From JAJXWB01 sp046349085 (lineage in GTDB: Bacteria > Pseudomonadota > Alphaproteobacteria > Rhizobiales > Beijerinckiaceae): a stretch of DNA of 64,000 bases. Location of the stretch: assembly GCA_046349085.1 (NCBI GenBank), contig JAXMDA010000002.1, forward strand, positions 62,001 through 126,000, read 5' to 3'. Position 1 is the stretch's first letter. Each line of letters begins with the position of its first letter. The notes beneath the pieces were generated by a model. That model was given only the letters and a program-made list of their open reading frames with translations. It was not told where the DNA came from and did no database searches. This document shows, one piece after another, positions 41,572 through 49,693 of the stretch. Position numbers and translations under genes: made by a program.

Positions 41572-42789
41572 TCAGTTCGTCGCCTTCTTGCGGGCGTCGT
41601 AGACCGGGCCGAACAATTCCCAGTGGTCCTTGTCGAACTTCATCAACTGCTCCTGTTGAACCGGTCCAAAGTCGTCGGCGGAGGTTTTGATGAGGACGCC
41701 CGGCAGCATCATCTCCTGCTGGATATCCTTGAGGTTGGCCGCCTGCTTCATCACGTTCTCGCGCGTGAGGTTGTCGCCGCACTGCTGCAGCACGGTAACG
41801 AGCGTCTGCGCGTCGTTGTAGGCGGTGACGAGGCCGCCGTCGGCCTTGTTGGCGCCGGGCATGTACTTGTCGATGAAGGCGTCCCACTTCTTGAAGCCCG
41901 GATCGTTCTTCCATTGCGGGTCGTTGGGATCCTTCATGTACGCCGTCGAGATGATGCCCTGAGCGTTCTCGAAGCCCGCAGGCTTCAGCACCGCGCCGAT
42001 CGAGGCCGAGACGTTGTTGAGGAAGTGGGTCGGCTGCCACTTCAGCTCGGCGGCCTTCTTGATCGCCATGGCGGCGAATTTCGGCGTCGTGATGTTCATG
42101 AACGTGTCGGCGCCGGCGGCCTGCATCCGCGTCATCTGCGAATCGATCGTCGGATCGGCGACTTCGTAGGTGAGCGTGATGACGGGTTTGATCTTGCCGT
42201 CGAGCCCGTCCATGAAGCCCTTCAGATAGTCCTTACCGTAGTCGTCGTTCTGGTAGAGGATCGCGACTTTCGCGCCGGGCTTCTTCTCGAGCAAATATTT
42301 CGCGTAGATCTGGCCCTCGGCCTGGTAGCTCGGCTGCCAGCCCATCGTCCACGGGAAGTTCTTCGGGTCGTTCCACTTGGTCGCGCCGGTCGCCAGGAAC
42401 AGGTGCGGCACCTTCTGCGCGTTCATGTACTTCTGGATCGCGGTGTTCGACGGCGTGCCGAGCGGGGAAAAGACCAGCAGGACATTGTCGCTCTCCACGA
42501 GCTTGCGCGCCTGCTCCACCGCCTTCGGCGGACTGTAGGCGTCGTCGTAGGAGATGAAGTTGATCTTGCGCCCGTTGATGCCGCCCTGGTCGTTGATCAT
42601 CTGGAAATAGGCGCCCTGCGCCTTGCCGATGATGCCGTAAGCCGACGCCGGGCCGCTGTAGGGCATGATATTGCCGATCTTGATCTCGGTGTCGGTGACG
42701 CCCGGTCCGTAAGCCTTCTGTGCGAATGCGGCGGTCGCAAGGCCCGCGCTCGCAAATGTAGCGGCGAGCGCCAGCTTGATCGATTTCAT
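41572..42789 (-). CDS. Amino-acid/aromatic-type ABC substrate-binding protein, copy 2
   Basis: A 405-residue paralogue of the gene at 40203-41420, of the same length. GGGAAGTGG precedes the ATG at 42789; the 43 additional open codons upstream are not credible. The signal peptide is MKSIKLALAATFASAGLAT with cleavage after AFA. Differences from copy 1 cluster in the N-terminal lobe surface, for example VFSPLGTPSNTA against IFNPLGTPPNTA, and in the last third (NKADGGLVTAYNDAQTLVTV). This is the pattern of a tandem duplication with divergence, perhaps in ligand choice. Confidence 0.9.
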   Translation of the reverse strand: MKSIKLALAATFASAGLATAAFAQKAYGPGVTDTEIKIGNIMPYSGPASAYGIIGKAQGAYFQMINDQGGINGRKINFISYDDAYSPPKAVEQARKLVESDNVLLVFSPLGTPSNTAIQKYMNAQKVPHLFLATGATKWNDPKNFPWTMGWQPSYQAEGQIYAKYLLEKKPGAKVAILYQNDDYGKDYLKGFMDGLDGKIKPVITLTYEVADPTIDSQMTRMQAAGADTFMNITTPKFAAMAIKKAAELKWQPTHFLNNVSASIGAVLKPAGFENAQGIISTAYMKDPNDPQWKNDPGFKKWDAFIDKYMPGANKADGGLVTAYNDAQTLVTVLQQCGDNLTRENVMKQAANLKDIQQEMMLPGVLIKTSADDFGPVQQEQLMKFDKDHWELFGPVYDARKKATN

Positions 42790-42880
42790 CCACTTCCCTC
42801 CCATTGTGCGACCGCAGTGCGAAATTCTTTCGTCGCGATCGAGCCCTATCCCTCGGTCAGGGCGCGGAAATGCTAGCCAT

Positions 42881-43567
42881 TTATGGCGCGCTGTCACGTT
42901 GCAATGCGAAAGAAGCAAGGATTTCGCTCCCCGGAATCCGCATGTCGGCGGGCCAGGCGAAAAAGTCGGCCTGCGCCTCGACGGCCTCCTCCAGCATGGC
43001 GCGATAGGCGGCGCGGGGGACGGCGACGGCGCCGAGCGAGGCGAGGTGCGGCGTCACGAATTGCGTGTCGAGCAGCCTGTAGCGACCGGCGCGCAAGCGG
43101 GCGGCGAGATGCACCAGCGCCGTCTTCGAGGCGTCGCGCTCGGTATGGAACATGCTCTCGCCGAAAAAGGCCGCGCCGAGCGAGACGCCGTAGAGGCCGC
43201 CGACGAGCGCGCCGGCGCGCCGGCATTCCACGGTGTGCACGAAGCCGGCGTCGAACAGGTCGCGGTAGAGGCGCCGGATCGGCGGATTGATCCAGGTCGT
43301 GTCGCGCGAGGTCCCGGCGTGGGCGCAGCCCTCGATCACCGCGTCGAAATCCTGATCGACCAGGACCTCGAACCTGTCGGAGCGGACGACCTTCGCCAGG
43401 CTGCGGGAAATCTTCAGGCCGTCGAGCGGGAAGACGCCGCGCTCGTCCGGATCGACCCAGTAGAGCCGGTCGTCGTCTTCCTTTTCGCCCATCGGAAACA
43501 GGCCGATCGAATAGGCGCGCAGGACGAGGTCCGGCGTGATCTCTGGGCGTGGCGAGACGCGCGACAT
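42881..43567 (-). CDS. aat: Leucyl/phenylalanyl-tRNA-protein transferase
   Basis: A 228-residue enzyme that adds Leu or Phe to N-terminal Arg or Lys of proteins, marking them for ClpAP degradation. Signatures: YSIGLFPMGEKEDD (family FPM motif), YWVDPDERGVFPLDGLKI, WINPPIRRLYRDLFDAGFVH, GGLYGVSLGAAFFGESMF and TQFVTPHLASLGA. Length is normal for alphaproteobacteria. It is usually next to accC; here a TSUP gene separates them. Confidence 0.95.
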   Translation of the reverse strand: MSRVSPRPEITPDLVLRAYSIGLFPMGEKEDDDRLYWVDPDERGVFPLDGLKISRSLAKVVRSDRFEVLVDQDFDAVIEGCAHAGTSRDTTWINPPIRRLYRDLFDAGFVHTVECRRAGALVGGLYGVSLGAAFFGESMFHTERDASKTALVHLAARLRAGRYRLLDTQFVTPHLASLGAVAVPRAAYRAMLEEAVEAQADFFAWPADMRIPGSEILASFALQRDSAP

Positions 43568-43606
43568 GCGGAAAAAGTGGGGGCGCCCCGGCGCGCGGTC
43601 AAGGAC

Positions 43607-44359
43607 CTAGCCGAAGGTCTTCCAGAACATCAACGCCGTGATGAAGGCGTTGAGGCAGGAGATGGCGATGCGCGCCTTGGCGGGGTCGAGCCGGCGCGCG
43701 AAATGCGCGGCGAAATAGCCGCCGGCGATGGCGCCGACCAGCATGGCGGCCATCTGCGGCCAGTAGATCAGCCCGCCGGCGACGAACAGGATCGAGGCGG
43801 TCGCGTTCATCGCGGCGTTGAGCAGGTTGCGGGCGGGCTGCATCGCCGCCAGGCTAGATGTCGTGAGCAGGCTCCACGTCGCCATCATCATGATGCCGAC
43901 CGCGCCGCCGAAATAGCCGCCGTAGACGCCGAGCAGGAACTGGAAGACCAGCACCATGTGCGGCGAAATGTGCACGCGCTGACGCAGCCATTCGCCGGCC
44001 TGCCGGCCGAAGGCGAAGACGATCGTGCCGAAGGCGAGCAGGAAGGGAACGATCGCGTCGAACACGCGCTGCGGCGTGTTCATGAGCAGCAGCGCGCCGG
44101 CCGCGCCGCCGATCACCGAAACGGCCGCCATCGACCGCATCGACACGCCCTCGAAGCCGCGGAAGTCGTGACGATAGGCGTAAGCGCTGGCGAGCGCGCT
44201 CGGCACGAGCGCGACCGTGCTGGTGGCGTTGGCGTTGACCGACGGCACGCCGGCCGCGACCAGCGCCGGCAAGGTGACGAAGGAGCCGCCGCCCGCAATA
44301 GCGTTCATCGAGCCGCCGATGAGCCCGGCGACCGCCGCGATCAGGAGCGGGTCGATCAC
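43607..44359 (-). CDS. TSUP (TauE/SafE) family permease
   Basis: A 250-residue membrane protein with about seven or eight helices. Family signatures are GGSMNAIAGGGSFVTLPAL near the start and GVYGGYFGGAVGIMMMATWS in the second half. The GTG at 44359 has GGAGG 8 bases upstream. Members export sulfite, sulfoacetate or related anions. The partner pathway is not evident: no sulfonate-degradation genes are nearby, although cysI lies at the far end of the window. It sits between accC and aat in the same direction. Confidence 0.88.
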   Translation of the reverse strand: MIDPLLIAAVAGLIGGSMNAIAGGGSFVTLPALVAAGVPSVNANATSTVALVPSALASAYAYRHDFRGFEGVSMRSMAAVSVIGGAAGALLLMNTPQRVFDAIVPFLLAFGTIVFAFGRQAGEWLRQRVHISPHMVLVFQFLLGVYGGYFGGAVGIMMMATWSLLTTSSLAAMQPARNLLNAAMNATASILFVAGGLIYWPQMAAMLVGAIAGGYFAAHFARRLDPAKARIAISCLNAFITALMFWKTFG

Positions 44360-44383
44360 AGGGCGAGCCTCCGGCGACGAGCC

Positions 44384-45742
44384 TTACGCATTCGTGTCCA
44401 TTCCGCCGGTCGCCAGAAAATGCTCGAGCCAGTGAATGTCGTAGAGGCCGTTCTGCACGTCGGGATTGCGCACCAGCGTCCGGAACAGCGGCAGCGTCGT
44501 GTCGATTCCGTCGACGATGAACTCGTCGAGCGCACGGCGCAGGCGCATGAGCGCCTCGTTGCGCGTGCGGCCATGCACGATCAGCTTGCCGACGAGCGAA
44601 TCGTAGTTCGGCGGGATCACGTAGCCTTGGTAGACCGCGCTGTCGACGCGCACGCCGACGCCGCCCGGCGGATGATAGTGCATGATCTTGCCAGGCGAGG
44701 GCCGGAACGTCGCTGGATGCTCGGCGTTCACGCGGCATTCGATCGCATGGCCGAAGAAGCGGATCTCCTCCTGCGCCATCGACACGGGCGCGCCGGCGGC
44801 GATGCGGATTTGTGCGGAGACGAGATCGAGGCCGGTGATCATCTCCGTCACGGGATGTTCGACCTGGATGCGGGTGTTCATCTCGATGAAATAGAAGCGC
44901 CCGTCCTCGTAGAGGAACTCGATCGTGCCCGCGCCGGAATAGTGCAGCTCGCGCATCGCCTTCGCGCAGATATCGCCGATCTCGGCGCGCTGTTCGGCGT
45001 TCAGCGCGGGCGAGGGGCTTTCTTCCAGCACCTTCTGGTGCCGACGCTGCAGCGAGCAGTCGCGTTCGCCAAGGTGAATGGCGCCGCCCTTTCCGTCGCC
45101 GAGAATCTGCACTTCGATGTGACGCGGCTTCTCGAGATACTTTTCGAGATAGACGGCGTCGTCGCCGAAAGCGGCCTTCGCCTCCGCCTTGGCGGTGGCG
45201 ATGGCGTGCTCGAGATCCTTCTCGGAGCGCGCGACCTTCATGCCGCGTCCGCCGCCGCCGGCCGCCGCCTTCACCAGCACCGGAAAGCCGATGTCGCGCG
45301 CGATGCGCATCGCCTCGTCCGCGTCGGTTACGCCGCCTTCGGAGCCCGGCACACAGGGAATGCCGAGGCGGCGCGCCGTGCGCTTGGCCTCGATCTTGTC
45401 GCCCATGATCTTGATGTGCTCGGCCTTCGGGCCGATGAACGCGATGTTGTGGTCTTCGAGAATCTCGGCGAAGCGCGCATTCTCGGAGAGAAAGCCGTAG
45501 CCCGGATGCAGCGCGTCCGCGCCGGTGATCTCGCAGGCGGCCAGCAGGGCCGGCACGTTCAGGTAGGAATCGCGCGCCGGCGGCGGCCCGATGCACACGG
45601 ATTCGTCGGCGAGCCGCACATGCATCGCATTGGCGTCGGCCGTCGAGTAGACCGCGACGGTGGCGATGCCGAGCTCCTTCGCCGCGCGAAGGATGCGAAG
45701 GGCGATCTCGCCGCGGTTGGCGATCAGAATCTTGTCGAACAT
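44384..45742 (-). CDS. accC: Acetyl-CoA carboxylase, biotin carboxylase subunit
   Basis: A 452-residue ATP-grasp enzyme that carboxylates biotin on AccB, the first step of fatty acid synthesis. Motifs: MFDKILIANRGEIALRILRA at the start, KAAAGGGGRGMKVAR (ATP-binding glycine loop), HLGERDCSLQRRHQKVLEES, YFIEMNTRIQVEHPVTEM and a C-terminal DSLVGKLIVHGRTR. It follows accB by 4 bases. Confidence 0.97.
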   Translation of the reverse strand: MFDKILIANRGEIALRILRAAKELGIATVAVYSTADANAMHVRLADESVCIGPPPARDSYLNVPALLAACEITGADALHPGYGFLSENARFAEILEDHNIAFIGPKAEHIKIMGDKIEAKRTARRLGIPCVPGSEGGVTDADEAMRIARDIGFPVLVKAAAGGGGRGMKVARSEKDLEHAIATAKAEAKAAFGDDAVYLEKYLEKPRHIEVQILGDGKGGAIHLGERDCSLQRRHQKVLEESPSPALNAEQRAEIGDICAKAMRELHYSGAGTIEFLYEDGRFYFIEMNTRIQVEHPVTEMITGLDLVSAQIRIAAGAPVSMAQEEIRFFGHAIECRVNAEHPATFRPSPGKIMHYHPPGGVGVRVDSAVYQGYVIPPNYDSLVGKLIVHGRTRNEALMRLRRALDEFIVDGIDTTLPLFRTLVRNPDVQNGLYDIHWLEHFLATGGMDTNA

Positions 45743-45746
45743 CGGA

Positions 45747-46271
45747 TCACTCGATGATGACGAGCGTCTGGTCGTATTCGACGGGCTGCCCGTCTTCGAC
45801 GAAGATGGCGGTGATCGTGCCGCCCTTCGGCGCGACGATCTCGTTGAAGGTCTTCATCGCCTCGACCAGCAGCAGCTTGTCGCCGCTCTTCACCACCGAA
45901 CCGACGTCGACGAAAGGGGTCGCTTCCGGGTTCGGCCGACGATAGGCGGTGCCGACCATCGGCGATTTCACCGCGCCTGGATGGCTCGCGGGCGCGGGCG
46001 TCTCGGCAGGGGCCGCCGCAGCCTTCGCGGGGGCCGCGGCAGGCGCGGCGACCGCGACGGGGGCGGGCGCCGCGGCGACGGCGTAGCGGGCTTCGCGCGC
46101 AACGCGAATGCGCAGGTCTCCTTTTTCGACCTCGATCTCGGTGAGATCAGTCTCCGACAGAAGCCCTGCCAGCTCCCGCACCAGACCGGCGTCGACCCCG
46201 GAGGCGGAGGCGCCTGTCCGCGCCGCGGCGGCGACGGGCTTTGCGGATTTGGCGGCAGGCTTTTTCGTCAT
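45747..46271 (-). CDS. accB: Acetyl-CoA carboxylase, biotin carboxyl carrier protein
   Basis: A 174-residue carrier. An N-terminal helical part (LVRELAGLLSETDLTEIEVE) is followed by an Ala/Pro linker and the C-terminal biotinyl domain with the biotin lysine in VEAMKTFNEIVAP, preceded by VKSPMVGTAYRRP. It lies between aroQ (10 bases upstream) and accC (4 bases downstream), the usual operon. Confidence 0.96.
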   Translation of the reverse strand: MTKKPAAKSAKPVAAAARTGASASGVDAGLVRELAGLLSETDLTEIEVEKGDLRIRVAREARYAVAAAPAPVAVAAPAAAPAKAAAAPAETPAPASHPGAVKSPMVGTAYRRPNPEATPFVDVGSVVKSGDKLLLVEAMKTFNEIVAPKGGTITAIFVEDGQPVEYDQTLVIIE

Positions 46272-46281
46272 GTCGTCGGAC

Positions 46282-46713
46282 TCATTGCGATGGGAAAAGG
46301 GATTGCAGCGCGAGTTCGTAGGAACGCGCGCCGAACCCTAGGATGACGCCCCTGGCGACGGGCGAGATGAACGAATGATGTCGGAAAGTTTCGCGCGCGT
46401 GGGTGTTGGAGAGATGGACTTCCACCACATCCGCCTTGGCGCCGCGGATCGCGTCGTGAAGCGCGATGGACGTATGCGTGTAGGCGCCCGCGTTGAGGAT
46501 CACCGGCGCGCCGGCAAGCCCGGCCTCCTGAATCCAGGTGACGAGATCGCCCTCGTTGTTCGATTGCCGGAACACGAGTTCGATGTCCTGCGCCCCCGCC
46601 AGCTTGCGCAGGCGCTTCTCGATGTCGGCCAGCGTCTCCGTTCCATAGGTGGAAGGCTCGCGTTGGCCGAGCAGGTTGAGATTGGGTCCGTTGAGGACGT
46701 AGACGGTTTTCAT
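46282..46713 (-). CDS. aroQ: Type II 3-dehydroquinate dehydratase
   Basis: A 143-residue dodecameric enzyme of the shikimate pathway. Signatures: VLNGPNLNLLGQREPSTYG (about residue 6, with the flexible loop Arg and catalytic Tyr), FRQSNNEGDLVTWI, ILNAGAYTHTSIALHDAI and EVHLSNTHARETFRHHS. It heads the aroQ-accB-accC operon. Confidence 0.96.
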   Translation of the reverse strand: MKTVYVLNGPNLNLLGQREPSTYGTETLADIEKRLRKLAGAQDIELVFRQSNNEGDLVTWIQEAGLAGAPVILNAGAYTHTSIALHDAIRGAKADVVEVHLSNTHARETFRHHSFISPVARGVILGFGARSYELALQSLFPSQ

Positions 46714-46918
46714 CGGGATTTCCGGCGGACCGTTGGGCCCGGGCCGGTGTTCTAACCGGCTTGGCGGGGCAGGGGAAGGGCCTCGTCCGCGCCGGGTCCG
46801 GACCGGGCGTTAATCCTCGCAAACCTTCAAAATCGTAGAATACAAGGCAAATTTCTTGCCTGACGGCGAATACTGCCCGCTATCTTGGGACCGCCTTGCC
46901 GGCCAGGAGGCCCGATTC

Positions 46919-47695
46919 GTGGCAGCGACCGCCCCGACGATCTCGAGACCCGATCTGATGCGCGCGATCGACCGCCGCGAATTGTCGGTGGTTTTCCAGC
47001 CGCAACTGACCGCCGACGCGCAGTCCGTCGCCAGTGTCGAAGCCCTGCTGCGCTGGCGGCGCCCGGACGGCGCCTTCGTCAGCGCCGAGGGTTTCGTCGA
47101 GCTGGCGGAGCGCGCCGGCCTCATCGACCTGCTCGGCCTCTACGTTCTCGAACAGGCTTGCACGGCCGCCCGCGCCTGGCCGCGCATCTTGCTGGCGGTC
47201 AATATTTCGCCGACCCATTTCGCCAAGCCGGGGTTCGTCGACGACGTGGCGCGGGTGCTGGACGCGACCTGGTTTCCCCCGGAGCGGCTGGAGATCGAGA
47301 TCGTCGAGAGCGCCGCCTTTGCCGATCCCGACTTCGCCCGCAAGCAGATGGACAGGCTTCATGCGCTCGGCGCCCGCGTCGCCATGGACGATTTCGGCAC
47401 CGGCTATTCGAGCCTGTCGCTGCTGCAGCGGCTGCCCTTCGACAAGGTCAAGATCGACAAGAGCTTTGTCGACGGCATTCCCAACACCAAGTCGGTCGCC
47501 ATTCTCCACGCCATGATCGCCCTCGTGCGGGCGCTCGGCATGAAGGTGACCGCCGAAGGCGTCGAGACCGTGGAGCAGCAGCGCTTCCTGAAGGCCGCCG
47601 GCTGCCACTATCTGCAAGGTTTTCTCTACGCGCGCCCTCTCGCTGCGGAGGACCTGCCCGATTTTCTCGAAAGGTTCAAACCCGCGCCGCGCTGA
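46919..47695 (+). CDS. Stand-alone EAL-domain c-di-GMP phosphodiesterase
   Basis: A 258-residue protein made almost wholly of one EAL domain. The GTG at 46919 has AGGAGG 8 bases upstream and is preferred over a TTG at 46856. Catalytic residues are all present: the EAL motif in SVEALLRW, Asn in AVNISPTHF, Glu in LEIEIVESA, the Asp pair in AMDDFGTGYSSL, Lys in VKIDKSFVDG, Glu in AEGVETVEQ and Gln in YLQGFLYARPL. It should hydrolyse c-di-GMP in the cytoplasm. No GGDEF, PAS or membrane segment is attached, so control is probably by partners. It converges with a single-domain receiver gene 13 bases away. Confidence 0.92.
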   Translation: MAATAPTISRPDLMRAIDRRELSVVFQPQLTADAQSVASVEALLRWRRPDGAFVSAEGFVELAERAGLIDLLGLYVLEQACTAARAWPRILLAVNISPTHFAKPGFVDDVARVLDATWFPPERLEIEIVESAAFADPDFARKQMDRLHALGARVAMDDFGTGYSSLSLLQRLPFDKVKIDKSFVDGIPNTKSVAILHAMIALVRALGMKVTAEGVETVEQQRFLKAAGCHYLQGFLYARPLAAEDLPDFLERFKPAPR

Positions 47696-47708
47696 TCGGG
47701 CCCGCGCA

Positions 47709-48146
47709 TCAAGCCGCCGTGGCCCGCCTTTGCGCGCGCAGCACGTAGCGTAGCTGATAGCTGAGCAGCCGCCAGTTGACCGGTTTGGTGACGAAAGAGG
47801 TGGCGCCTTCGTCATAGGCGCGATCGATCGACTCCATGTCTTCCAGACCTGTCACGATGACCACGGGCAGATGACGCAGGGCCGGATCGTTGCGGATCGC
47901 GCGGATCATCTGGAAGCCGTTCATGACAGGCATTTCCAGATCGACCACGACGAGGTCGAAGGGTTCGCTGCGCAGCTTTTCGAGGCCTTCGGCGCCGTTC
48001 TGAGCCGTCTCGACCGAGGCGGTCGGAGTCGACAGGTAAACCCGGGCGAACTCGCAATGGATCGGATCGTCGTCGACAACGAGAATCCTGACGTTCTCCA
48101 GGAGAACGTATGTGTAGTTACGATTGTTGTCGGCGTGATCGATCAA
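47709..48146 (-). CDS. Single-domain response regulator
   Basis: A 145-residue receiver domain without an output domain. The TTG at 48146 is chosen because AGGAG lies 6 bases upstream; there is no ATG or GTG near the domain start. The acidic pocket is in ILVVDDDPIH, the phospho-acceptor Asp in LVVVDLEMPVMNG, the Thr in VVIVTGLEDM and the Lys in SFVTKPVNW. It probably relays phosphate or alters a partner by contact. The kinase encoded at 49694-52408 with its HPt domain is a likely source. Confidence 0.88.
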   Translation of the reverse strand: MIDHADNNRNYTYVLLENVRILVVDDDPIHCEFARVYLSTPTASVETAQNGAEGLEKLRSEPFDLVVVDLEMPVMNGFQMIRAIRNDPALRHLPVVIVTGLEDMESIDRAYDEGATSFVTKPVNWRLLSYQLRYVLRAQRRATAA

Positions 48147-48247
48147 CGCAGGCTCCTCGCGCCTCACGCTAGATGCGAATTGCGAACCAAGGCTTAATCG
48201 CCGGTTTGGCTGCGGGCGCTTGCGAAGGCGGCCGTATGTCGCACGGC

Positions 48248-49564
48248 CTAGCGGACGAGCTGCACGCTCGCCGTATTCGGCCCGACGCCGCCGGGAGGCG
48301 GCACGGTGGTCGCGCCGTAATTGGTGTTGAGCTGCAGGGTCTGGTTGTCGGCGACGGAAACCGTGCGCGCCACGACGATCGTCCAGGCGGATGTCGCGCC
48401 GACCGCCACGCCGCCCGAACCGCCGCCGCCCTTCACGCCAATCTGCAGATCGCCGCGCGAGAGATAGATCGTGCCGAGCATGTTCGGCGCATTGCGGCTC
48501 TCGAACTTGTGGGTCTGGTGAAGCGCGACCGAACGATCCTCGAACATCAGAACGCCGGAGAAGGGGCCGGCCGAGGGAGCTGAAAGCGACACATTCGCGC
48601 TGGACTTCACCTCGATCGTCGCGCCCGCCCCGGTCAGGAAGATCGTGACGCCATTGCCCGACAGAGTGGCGCTCGATTTTACGCTGAGCGGGCCGTCCTT
48701 GATGATGTAGGTTCCGGCGAGCAGATTGACGTTGGCGCTCGAGCCGAGTTCCAGTCCGCCGCAATAGACGCCTGGCGTCAGGCTCTGCGAGCCGCCTGTT
48801 ATCTTGAGATTGGTCTGCGTGCAGGCGCCGACGACCGGCGGCGGCAGGCTCGCCAGGGGATCGGCGATGGCCGGGCAGTCTGTCTGCGGCGTGGGCGCGT
48901 AGGTCGAGACGCTGTCGGCCTGCGCGCCGCCGCTCGAGCACAGCCGTCCGTACTGCATCTGCGCGCCGTTGGAGATGGCGACGCCGTCGGCGGCGGTCGA
49001 GTCCGACACGATCTGGCAGGCGGTCGCCTGCACGCGGGCGATGTCGACCTCCAGCGTTTTGCTCTTGGAGGGATCGAGTCCGATCAGGCAGATCGGCTGC
49101 GTGTTGCCGACCGCGCGGGCCTGCGCATTCGCGGTGACGCGCATGTTGAGCAGGCCGACGAAATTGTTGACGACCGACGGCGTCGTCCGGCTCGTCTGAA
49201 CCGCCACGATCGTATTGTTGGACATTAAGGAAGTCGTAACCGTGATCGCAGGCTCGTGCTGGCCGGTGCGCGACGCGACATATCTGGCGACCGCCTGATC
49301 GACCGTCACGCTGGTGGCGTTGGCTAGGCGCAACGCTTGCGCCCCCGCGATCGCGGCGCCATCGGCAATGGTCTGCAACGACGACCGTGAACCCGTGAGG
49401 CGCGCGTAGTCGATCGCGGACCCCGCCGCCAGGGCGAGAACAGGCGCTGCAATGGAAAAGAGAATGACGACGGTTCCGCCGGTGTCGCAACCGAAGGCGC
49501 GCAGCCGGTCGCGCCAGCGCGACCGGCCGGGATCGTCGGTCTTCCGAATGCGAGCGGCTGTCAA
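48248..49564 (-). CDS. TadG-like pilus-assembly/surface protein
   Basis: A 438-residue protein starting at TTG 49564 (AGGGAG 7 bases upstream). The N-terminal Tad-type segment GGTVVILFSIAAPVLALAAG is a membrane anchor followed by IDYARLTGSRSSLQTIADGA, the conserved opening of TadG/TadE-like proteins. The rest is an extracytoplasmic region rich in Ser, Gly and beta strands (for example SLTPGVYCGGLELGSSANVN, LLAGTYIIKDGPLSVKSSAT), with paired cysteines. A few similar proteins carry a von Willebrand domain; none is evident here. No other tad or flp gene is in the window. Confidence 0.82.
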   Translation of the reverse strand: MTAARIRKTDDPGRSRWRDRLRAFGCDTGGTVVILFSIAAPVLALAAGSAIDYARLTGSRSSLQTIADGAAIAGAQALRLANATSVTVDQAVARYVASRTGQHEPAITVTTSLMSNNTIVAVQTSRTTPSVVNNFVGLLNMRVTANAQARAVGNTQPICLIGLDPSKSKTLEVDIARVQATACQIVSDSTAADGVAISNGAQMQYGRLCSSGGAQADSVSTYAPTPQTDCPAIADPLASLPPPVVGACTQTNLKITGGSQSLTPGVYCGGLELGSSANVNLLAGTYIIKDGPLSVKSSATLSGNGVTIFLTGAGATIEVKSSANVSLSAPSAGPFSGVLMFEDRSVALHQTHKFESRNAPNMLGTIYLSRGDLQIGVKGGGGSGGVAVGATSAWTIVVARTVSVADNQTLQLNTNYGATTVPPPGGVGPNTASVQLVR

Positions 49565-49693
49565 GAAGCAACTCCCTCTCGTCCCACCATAGCCGCGGCG
49601 CGCAAATCAATTCTTAAAATCATTGCAGCACTCTGAGCCCACCTGAAGCACTGCCGACGCCCGCCGCAGCGTCGGTTCCGGCGCGAGGCCTCA

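Noticed and set aside
42776..45757. A 993-codon plus-strand frame opposite aat, the TSUP gene and accC
   Set aside because: It is antisense to three clear genes and shows only shadow composition typical of GC-rich DNA.
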